Source: an uncultured Azospirillum sp.
GTDB lineage: Bacteria; Pseudomonadota; Alphaproteobacteria; RF32; CAG-239
Length of the DNA: 13,257 nt
Direction: 5' to 3'
Assembly: GCA_946184595.1 (NCBI GenBank)
Contig: CAMHFM010000003.1
Location: forward strand, 1-13,257
Shown here: positions 1 through 5,573 of the stretch, piece after piece
How positions within the stretch are numbered: the stretch's first letter is position 1
Layout: each line of letters begins with the position of its first letter
Notes under the pieces: generated by a model
Seen by the model: only the letters and a program-made list of their open reading frames with translations
Told to the model about the DNA's origin: nothing
The model's database searches: none
Made by a program: the position numbers and the translations under genes

Positions 1-370
1 TATATGTTGTTTCTTCTGCTTTAAGAGAGGAGATACAGCTTAAAAAACTCATTATGGTTATCGGTAAAATTTTAGCCATTTGAAATCCTTCTTATTAAAA
101 ACCCTAAATTTTACTCTATGAGCAAAATAAGGATGATTGTTTAGTTTGATTATAATAAGCATCTTTTTATAGTCAAGGCGTGTTCTTTTTTTTACTGATA
201 TAGTCAGGTTTTGAGTGAGGAATGAGTGAGATTTTTCGTTTTTTTCTCTGTTATAAATAAAACTCAAGGAATGATAACTAATGAACTTTTTAAAGACTCG
301 TATTAGAGAAAAATTTACCTTTTAGAGCGTATAAATATCTGTATAAACAGCTTTTTTAACTGTGAATTTT
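1..370. other. Left-edge region with no convincing complete gene
   Basis: This very AT-rich stretch has no ORF with both a good start and a good ribosome binding site. A plus-strand frame is open from the left edge (base 3) to a TGA at 81-83 and reads 26 residues ending in GKILAI. It could be the 3' end of a gene lying mostly outside the window. A minus-strand frame starting at ATG 52 (MSFLSCISS...) is also open to the edge, but lacks a Shine-Dalgarno sequence. The two overlap, so at most one is real, and the sequence available cannot decide. From about 84 to 370 I see no tRNA, rRNA, CRISPR or insertion-sequence end. Confidence 0.4.
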
Positions 371-399
371 TTGTTACAGGAAATTTTTATTATTAAAAT
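371..399 (+). promoter_or_regulatory. Candidate promoter of the pilin-like operon
   Basis: TTGTTA at 371-376 and TAAAAT at 394-399 are separated by 17 bp, a fair sigma-70-type match (4/6 and 5/6). Transcription would start near 406 and give a leader of about 130 bases before the first gene. That leader would contain the inverted repeats described at 422-513. A closer TTGACT at 432-437 has no well-spaced -10 box. Confidence 0.35.
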
Positions 400-421
400 C
401 AATAGGTTATGCGATTTTTAG

Positions 422-513
422 TGAGTCGGATTTGACTGGAAAAAAATGCAAAAATCGGGTATCCTGAAAGAGTAGTAATAGGTTTATAGTTGGTCACCCG
501 AAAGACCGACTCA
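422..513 (+). promoter_or_regulatory. Leader with two mutually exclusive stem-loops
   Basis: Bases 488-495 (AGTTGGTC) pair with 504-511 (GACCGACT) as an 8-bp stem with one G-T wobble and an 8-base loop. The right arm is shared: bases 506-513 (CCGACTCA) are also the exact reverse complement of 422-429 (TGAGTCGG). The two pairings cannot coexist. The structure ends 8 bases before the GGAAAGGAAGG ribosome-binding stretch at 522-532. There is no U-run after it, so it is not a simple terminator. A role in regulating translation or mRNA stability is inference only. Confidence 0.35.
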
Positions 514-538
514 GAAAAAACGGAAAGGAAGGTTTGCT

Positions 539-1018
539 ATGAAAAGTTTGATCAGAAATGTTTCGCAACACCTTTCCTGTATTTTTAGCCCAAAGGGAGC
601 AAGAAAGATGTTGTGTGTAAACTTAAAGAAAATTTCACTGATGGCCATACTATTATTTGTATGTTCTTCAATTTTATTCGCAACTGATTCTTTTGCGACG
701 GAAGCGGCAAAACCTTTGTTTGGTGATTTAGCAGAGCACGGCGGTAGAATCTTCTCCGGTATGAGAGAGATTATTTACGCTGTTTCCGGTATCGGTATTA
801 TTGCGATTGTTATCGGATCTATCTTCGGTAATATTAACTGGAAATGGTTAACAGCCATTATCATTGGTTTGTTTGTTATTGCCTGTACGGCTGCAATTAT
901 CAACTATATGGTTGGCGACACAACTATTACAACCGAGATGATTACTGATAGTTTGAAAACCGGTGATTATAAAAATTCCGGTTCAGCCGGCTATGGTTTG
1001 GATGTAAATAAAATCTAA
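539..1018 (+). CDS. Small VirB2/TrbC-like pilin subunit
   Basis: The protein has 159 residues and the architecture of VirB2/TrbC pilins, which are processed at the inner membrane and assembled into the pilus of type IV secretion or conjugation machines. A signal sequence ends near residue 53 (DSFA|TEAA). Two hydrophobic helices follow at about 78-97 and 105-124, joined by a short polar loop (GNINWKW), then a 30-residue polar tail. The start at 539 follows GGAAAGGAAGG at 6-base spacing. An in-frame ATG at 608 has its own GGGAG at 8-base spacing and would give a more ordinary 30-residue signal peptide, so the true start is open. The next gene begins 20 bases downstream and carries a related domain, so the two are probably one operon. 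Family assignment rests on topology and motif-level resemblance, not on a search. No other secretion genes are nearby. Confidence 0.7.
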   Translation: MKSLIRNVSQHLSCIFSPKGARKMLCVNLKKISLMAILLFVCSSILFATDSFATEAAKPLFGDLAEHGGRIFSGMREIIYAVSGIGIIAIVIGSIFGNINWKWLTAIIIGLFVIACTAAIINYMVGDTTITTEMITDSLKTGDYKNSGSAGYGLDVNKI

Positions 1019-1038
1019 GGACTTAAGGAGGGCGTGCC

Positions 1039-4000
1039 ATGATAAATTTTAGAAAAGCTATGAAAGGTATTTCATTCCTACTGTGCTTAGGATTTTTTGC
1101 ATATTCAGGAACAGCCGTTGCGAAATCGAAGAGCTCTAGCGACTATGCTACCGATATTGTAAATGCAGCAGGTAGTTACATTGATGGACGAGGTAATAAT
1201 GTAGGTGGGTGTAATAAAGCCTATGAAATATATAATCAAGCCACTAAAGCTGTTCATGCTATGAGTGACGCTGAAGCCTTACAAAAGAATTATTCCGAAG
1301 CCTTAACCTCTGCTTGTAAAGTATATGAAAGTGTAAAATCTGAACATAAAAAATGTATGGCTGGTGGCGACAGCAGTATGACAAAAAATACGGCTTATGG
1401 ATCTTTAAGTGAACTTGTCCAAAAGCTGTCTGCCGTAGAGAAAGATATTTCTACCCAAGCGTCGACTTTATCACAAGCCACAAAAGATATAAAAAATGCT
1501 GTAAAAGATTGTGAGAAGGCACAGAAAAATGCATCAAAAGCCCTGGATGCAGATAAAGCAAATTCTGCTGCTCAACAAGCAATGATAGCGGCTGAACAGG
1601 CTTATCAAACAGCTGTTGCTAATTGTGATAGTAATCCTTCCCATTCTGATTGTTCTAGATTAAAAGACCTTTATAAAGATTATGAGAAAAAAGCTAAAGC
1701 TGCCGGTAAGACAGCTAAAAAAGCAGAAAAAGCTATTGGTAAAGCCAACTCTTCAGGCGCAAAAACATGTTCGTCTGGAGAAGTTTGGGATGATACAGAA
1801 GGTAAATGTATTAGAGATCCAGAAATCGTAGCTGCAGAAAAAGCTGAAGCAGAAAGAGCCGCAAAACAACAAGAATTAGAATCAAATGCTGAATATCAAT
1901 ATGCTTCTGCAATGTGTGAAGCCGGTCAACAAGAGGGTTGTGAGCGTGCTAAAAGTATGCAAGCTGCTGCAGGACTTCTTGCTGAAGGTGATGGTGTTGA
2001 TGCCGTTGCTGATGGTGAAAATGTAGGAAACGTTACTGAAGGCGAAATTGCAGCTGCTAAAGGTTATAAAGATTGTATGGCAGCATATCCTGATGGTAAA
2101 TTAGGTGAAAAGAGTGGCTCTACTTATAATATCTTTAAGTACATTGCTTGCCGTATTACCGCCTTTGTTGCTGATTTACGCGGAATTGTTTATGCCTTAG
2201 CCGGTTTCGGACTTATCTTCTGCGCTTATAACGCAATTATGGGCAAACTCAGCTTTAAGCACTTAGGAACAATTGCAACAGGTTTGTTCATCCTGTCTAT
2301 GACAACAAGTTTCATTGAGTATATCGTCTTTGATGGTAAAGACAAGCTTGAATTTGGCGAATACCTGCCAAATGGCAACCATGACGCTTATAAACATCTG
2401 GTTACCGGGGCTGACTTTAACGGCGCGAACTGTGGAGATGATCCATCATTGTGTCCTGATGCTCTCCTCTCCGGTATGGAATCAAGTACATCAGGTTGGG
2501 ACTTCTGGAATGATATCGGTGGAACGATAGACTCTATCGCAGATGGTATCGGAGCAATCACAAATGCTTACTCTACTGTATCTAACCTCTATGACTCTGC
2601 ATCCAGCGCTATCAGCAACATTAAAGACGCTATCAACGGAGAAAATGATCAGACCAGAGCTGCTGAAGATGATTTGAATGCAACAAGAGAAGGTCTTGCT
2701 GATGCGCAACAACTTCTTGCCCTCGCTCAACAGAACTTAGCTCCGGCTCAGATGGCTGTTAATGCCGCTCAGTCTGCTTATGACGCCGCTGTCGCTCAGG
2801 TTAACCAAGATAGAGAAGATATCAATGCTATGCAAAAAGCTCTTAATAGTGGTGATTATTCTCAATATCTGAGTGCAGATACTAAAGCTACTATAGACAA
2901 CGCTCAAAAAGCTCTTGATGATGCCAATAAAGCTGTTGAAGAGCAACAAGCAAGCTTAGCTGCAAATCAGGCAAAATTAGATGATCTAAATGATGCTTTA
3001 AATATCAGTAAGCTGGAAGATCAGGCTGCTAGTGCAGAAAAAGGTGTTGCCGCTTTGCAGGCTCAAATTGATGCCTTAGATCCAAGCAGACCGGCTCAAG
3101 CCGCTCAAATTGAGCAACTCAAAAAAGCTCAGGCTCAGGCTCAAGCTGCAGCTGACGCTATTAAAGAAAGAATAAATAACGCAAAAGCTAAATATGGCGA
3201 TAAATCTCCTGCAGAACTACAAGCTATGATTGCTGAGGTTAAAGCTGATATTGAAGATGATAAATATCTCTTGAAACAAAAACAAGATGCCGTCAGATCT
3301 GCCCAAAAAGATCTTACGGATGCAAACACAGCTGCTAAGAAAGAAGTTCAAGATTTGATTACTGCAAAGAATAAAGAATTGCAGAGTGATCAGGCTGCTT
3401 TGAACGACTCACAACGCGCTCTTAACCAGGCTAAGTCCGAATACAACGCCGCAGAAAGAGATGTTACGAGCGCTCAGAACTCTGTCGCAGCATGGGAAGG
3501 CGCTGTTGCTCAGGCTCAGGCAAACTATGATGCTGCTAAAGAAGGTGCCGGTGACTTCTTATCTAATGTCGGTAAGGTTGCTACAAACGTTGCTGCCCTC
3601 ACTAGTAATGTTTCATACACTGCAAATAGTTTAGCAAATACAGCTAGCCGTGTCAGCAATGATGTTCAAAATGCAGGACGTAGCCAAAGCGAACGTGAAT
3701 ACTATGCACAACTTGAACAAACTTATACTCAGTTAAAGAGTATGTGCGACAAGAATCCTACTTTAGCTGCTAAGTGCTCTGCAAATCCGAAAGACATTGA
3801 TTGTATCAACCATCCTGACTACATAAAATGTAAGGATTTAGCTACAGTTGAACAAAAGTACAACGATTCTCAAAATGGTGTTAACAAATGGTTGAATAAT
3901 ACAGGTAGCGGAATTCTTAACGGATTACAGAATGCCTCTAACAATGCTAACCAGGCTCGTGATGGTGCCGGTGCTGTTAACCAAGCTTACCAGCAAGGTA

Positions 4001-4113
4001 AACACCAAGGAGATCAAGTAAATGGAACTCTGGGTAGTTTATTCGGTGCCGGTAAAGCTATAGGTGAAGCTGTTTCGCAAGGCACTAAAGCCATCAATGG
4101 AAACAAAAAATAA
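1039..4113 (+). CDS. Giant exported protein with internal VirB2-like domain and long coiled coil
   Basis: The protein has 1024 residues and I do not recognise it as a named family. In order: a signal peptide (1-28, ending AVA); a lysine/alanine-rich helical region to about 350 with eleven cysteines (C58 to C346), including a C-SSG-x-W-x6-C type motif at 244-257; a two-helix VirB2/TrbC-like domain (about 363-432); a CGDDPSLC loop at 465-472; a linker; an Ala/Gln/Asp-rich coiled coil without cysteine (about 535-832); a Ser/Asn/Thr-rich stretch; four cysteines at 903, 913, 922 and 931; and a Gly/Asn/Gln-rich tail. Residues 377-432 align without gaps to residues 72-127 of the preceding protein with 20 identities in 56. 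After signal cleavage, two membrane passes would leave both cysteine regions and the coiled coil outside the cytoplasm, which suits disulfide bonding. The start follows a perfect TAAGGAGG at 6-base spacing. A surface fibre, stalk or pilus-associated role is inference. Confidence 0.75.
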   Translation: MINFRKAMKGISFLLCLGFFAYSGTAVAKSKSSSDYATDIVNAAGSYIDGRGNNVGGCNKAYEIYNQATKAVHAMSDAEALQKNYSEALTSACKVYESVKSEHKKCMAGGDSSMTKNTAYGSLSELVQKLSAVEKDISTQASTLSQATKDIKNAVKDCEKAQKNASKALDADKANSAAQQAMIAAEQAYQTAVANCDSNPSHSDCSRLKDLYKDYEKKAKAAGKTAKKAEKAIGKANSSGAKTCSSGEVWDDTEGKCIRDPEIVAAEKAEAERAAKQQELESNAEYQYASAMCEAGQQEGCERAKSMQAAAGLLAEGDGVDAVADGENVGNVTEGEIAAAKGYKDCMAAYPDGKLGEKSGSTYNIFKYIACRITAFVADLRGIVYALAGFGLIFCAYNAIMGKLSFKHLGTIATGLFILSMTTSFIEYIVFDGKDKLEFGEYLPNGNHDAYKHLVTGADFNGANCGDDPSLCPDALLSGMESSTSGWDFWNDIGGTIDSIADGIGAITNAYSTVSNLYDSASSAISNIKDAINGENDQTRAAEDDLNATREGLADAQQLLALAQQNLAPAQMAVNAAQSAYDAAVAQVNQDREDINAMQKALNSGDYSQYLSADTKATIDNAQKALDDANKAVEEQQASLAANQAKLDDLNDALNISKLEDQAASAEKGVAALQAQIDALDPSRPAQAAQIEQLKKAQAQAQAAADAIKERINNAKAKYGDKSPAELQAMIAEVKADIEDDKYLLKQKQDAVRSAQKDLTDANTAAKKEVQDLITAKNKELQSDQAALNDSQRALNQAKSEYNAAERDVTSAQNSVAAWEGAVAQAQANYDAAKEGAGDFLSNVGKVATNVAALTSNVSYTANSLANTASRVSNDVQNAGRSQSEREYYAQLEQTYTQLKSMCDKNPTLAAKCSANPKDIDCINHPDYIKCKDLATVEQKYNDSQNGVNKWLNNTGSGILNGLQNASNNANQARDGAGAVNQAYQQGKHQGDQVNGTLGSLFGAGKAIGEAVSQGTKAINGNKK

Positions 4114-4130
4114 CCCTGAGTAAACAAAAA

Positions 4131-4160
4131 AAGCCGCTCTGAATGGAGCGGTTTTTTTTG
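4131..4160 (+). terminator. Rho-independent terminator of the pilin-like operon
   Basis: CCGCTC (4134-4139) pairs with GAGCGG (4146-4151) around a 6-base loop, extended by A/T pairs and followed directly by eight T (4152-4159). It starts 17 bases after the stop codon of the 1024-residue protein. It is the strongest terminator in the window and separates that operon from the repeat-protein gene. Confidence 0.9.
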
Positions 4161-4169
4161 TTTTTGTTC

Positions 4170-4199
4170 TTGTATTCCTTTTTATTTTTGCCATATTAT
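4170..4199 (+). promoter_or_regulatory. Candidate promoter of the repeat-protein gene
   Basis: TTGTAT (4170-4175) and TATTAT (4194-4199) are 18 bp apart. The -10 box is good (5/6) and the -35 box is weak (3/6). Because a terminator lies just upstream at 4131-4160, the next gene needs its own promoter, and this is the best match before its ATG at 4227. Confidence 0.35.
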
Positions 4200-4226
4200 A
4201 AATATATCATTTATTGGAAAAAAAGA

Positions 4227-4754
4227 ATGCGTAAAATTTTTTATTTTATTTGTTTATCCTTTCTTCTTTCTTTGCCGGTTATGGCTCAGAATGTTCGCTA
4301 TGGTTATAATGCTAAGGGCGAATATGTCCCAATGGAAATAGAAGGAAAAAATATTCATTACGGCTATAATGCCAAAGGCGAATATGTGCCGATGGCGGTT
4401 GGTGATGAAAAAATAAACTACGGTTACAATGCTAAAGGAGAGTATGTCCCGATGGCTGTCGGCAACAACAAAATCGATTATGGTTATAACGCCAAAGGAG
4501 ATTATGTTCCTACTTCCGTCGGAGATAATAAAATTGATTATGGATATAATGCAAAAGGAGACTATGTTCCGACCTCTATCGGTAACAAAAAAATAGATTA
4601 TGGCTACAATGCTAAAGGAAATTACGTTCCCACAACCGTATTTGTCCCTTCATCTTCATCAGATTCTTTTTCTTCAGACAGTGATGATAGTCTCTTTCCG
4701 AATTACAATTCTAAAACAAAAAAATGGAATCATAATTGGCGAACGAGAAAGTAA
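4227..4754 (+). CDS. Exported protein with six 20-residue YGYNAKG repeats
   Basis: The product is 175 residues from the ATG at 4227. It opens with a signal peptide (RKIFYFICLSFLLSLPVMA, cleavage near MA|Q), followed by six tandem repeats whose core is YGYNAKG(E/D/N)YVP, five with an exact 20-residue period. The tail is serine/aspartate-rich and then basic (WNHNWRTRK). The frame is open back to an ATG at 4143, but that start lies inside the upstream terminator hairpin and its U-run would be read as poly-Phe, so I reject it. Initiation at 4227 has only a weak GGA within TTGGAAAAAAAG. There are no cysteines in the repeats and no catalytic motif. The tyrosine/glycine/asparagine content suggests a structural or ligand-binding envelope protein, but function is unknown. 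Confidence 0.75.
   Translation: MRKIFYFICLSFLLSLPVMAQNVRYGYNAKGEYVPMEIEGKNIHYGYNAKGEYVPMAVGDEKINYGYNAKGEYVPMAVGNNKIDYGYNAKGDYVPTSVGDNKIDYGYNAKGDYVPTSIGNKKIDYGYNAKGNYVPTTVFVPSSSSDSFSSDSDDSLFPNYNSKTKKWNHNWRTRK
4299..4640 (+). repeat. Six in-frame 60-bp coding repeats
   Basis: Copies start at 4299, 4359, 4419, 4479, 4539 and 4599; the last is partial. The YGYNAKG core is unchanged at protein level in all six, but the DNA differs at many third positions (TAT/TAC, GGT/GGC/GGA, GCT/GCC/GCA, AAG/AAA). This indicates an old array kept by selection on the protein rather than a recent expansion. Confidence 0.95.
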
Positions 4755-4763
4755 TTTCCTTAT

Positions 4764-4810
4764 AAAAAAATTTGAGGATCCCTTGACCAAACCGAGTGGT
4801 TTGGAGGGAT
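4764..4810 (-). terminator. Long stem-loop between convergent genes, probable elbB terminator
   Basis: CCAAACC (4787-4793) and GGTTTGG (4798-4804) form a perfect 7-bp stem with a GAGT loop. An outer stem ATCCC (4778-4782)/GGGAT (4806-4810) adds length, with a small asymmetric bulge. Read on the minus strand, it follows the elbB stop by 18 bases and is followed by seven U after a 7-base gap. That gap is longer than usual for a factor-independent terminator. On the plus strand it has no U-run. Confidence 0.45.
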
Positions 4811-4828
4811 GACGTTTAAGGAATATTT

Positions 4829-5509
4829 CTATAAATTTTCAATAATGCCTTTAATTAAGGCGGTATTTCCGGCATAAATCTCTTTGATTGATTTTGCCAG
4901 CATATAACACGGGGTTGTTGCTATCTTGTGTTCTTTATCGATGCACGCTTCTGTTGCTTTACGATTTTCGTGAACCGCACCCGTACTTTCAATTGCCGCA
5001 GCAACTTGTTTATCATCGCCGATTGTCAGATGAATCCCGTTTACCCCTAAAACCTTAGCAACAACAACCGGTGCAATACACATAGCCCCTATCCATTTGT
5101 TTTGCTGATAGGCTTTTTCCATTGTTTGCACAATTTCAGGATTAACAGTGCAGTTCATACCTTTGGCAGCAAAATCACACCAGTTATTAATAGCGCCTTG
5201 CCCACCCGGGAAAATAATTGCATCATATTCTGCCGTATTTAGCTCAGAAAGCGGCTTAATATTTCCTCTCGCTATCCTTGCCCCTTCTACCAACATATTG
5301 CGATTTTCGGACTGTCCTCGCGTGGCTATGACTTTTTTAGTATAAAAGTTCATTGTACGCCCCTGTTCGGCATTCGGTGCATAACAATCATAGTGGCCGC
5401 CCTGCTCGTCTATAGCTAATAAACCAAGCGTGGTTTCATGAATTTCCGAACCGTCAAAATTACCACAACCAGCTAGAACAACAGCAAATTTTGGATTAGC
5501 TTTGGACAT
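4829..5509 (-). CDS. elbB: ElbB, DJ-1/PfpI-fold glyoxalase-like protein
   Basis: At 226 residues, this is a full-length match to the ElbB family (E. coli protein 217 residues), members of the DJ-1/PfpI/glutamine-amidotransferase-like fold linked to isoprenoid biosynthesis and reported to have glyoxalase activity. Recognisable family segments are SGCG-type AGCGNFDGSEIHE (13-25), EGARIARG (75-82), IIFPGGQGA (98-106), MCIAP with the nucleophile-elbow cysteine C144, LTIGDD (161-166) and ATTPCYMLA (197-205). It is expected to be cytoplasmic. The ATG follows GGGAGAAGGAA closely. The gene lies 64 bases downstream of gyrB on the same strand, but a terminator-like hairpin sits between them. Identity is clear; the physiological substrate is uncertain for the whole family. 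Confidence 0.93.
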   Translation of the reverse strand: MSKANPKFAVVLAGCGNFDGSEIHETTLGLLAIDEQGGHYDCYAPNAEQGRTMNFYTKKVIATRGQSENRNMLVEGARIARGNIKPLSELNTAEYDAIIFPGGQGAINNWCDFAAKGMNCTVNPEIVQTMEKAYQQNKWIGAMCIAPVVVAKVLGVNGIHLTIGDDKQVAAAIESTGAVHENRKATEACIDKEHKIATTPCYMLAKSIKEIYAGNTALIKGIIENL

Positions 5510-5524
5510 TTCCTTCTCCCTTAT

Positions 5525-5560
5525 AAAAAAGCTCTTACCTTATTCATGTAAGAGCTTTTT
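5525..5560 (-). terminator. Terminator of gyrB
   Basis: GCTCTTAC (5531-5538) pairs perfectly with GTAAGAGC (5548-5555) around a 9-base loop, with flanking A and T runs on both sides. Read on the minus strand, it lies just after the gyrB stop (5574) and ends in TTTTTT. The structure is symmetric, so it could also act on the plus strand. It ends only 15 bases before the elbB start codon. Confidence 0.8.
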
Positions 5561-5567
5561 ATGTTAA
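5539..5567 (-). promoter_or_regulatory. Candidate elbB promoter overlapping the gyrB terminator
   Basis: On the minus strand TTAACA (5567-5562) and AATAAG (5544-5539) are 17 bp apart, matching 5/6 and 4/6 of the sigma-70 consensus. The -10 box falls in the loop of the gyrB terminator hairpin. There is no room for a promoter between that hairpin and the elbB ATG, so elbB depends on this site or on readthrough from gyrB. Confidence 0.25.
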
Positions 5568-5573
5568 TTCAAC

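Noticed and set aside
58..267. 69-residue minus-strand ORF in the left intergenic region
   Set aside because: It starts with TTG, has no ribosome binding site, and its composition is that of random AT-rich sequence.
271..325. Two overlapping mini-ORFs (11 and 14 codons) after an AAGGA
   Set aside because: They are too short to distinguish from chance and lie far from the next gene, with no clear promoter.
432..465. TTGACT followed by TATCCT as the pilin operon promoter
   Set aside because: The spacing is 22 bp, outside the usual range; the 371-399 pair fits better.
4143..4226. Upstream start for the repeat protein (hydrophobic poly-Phe N-terminus)
   Set aside because: These codons are the hairpin and U-run of the preceding terminator; the ATG at 4227 begins a normal signal peptide.
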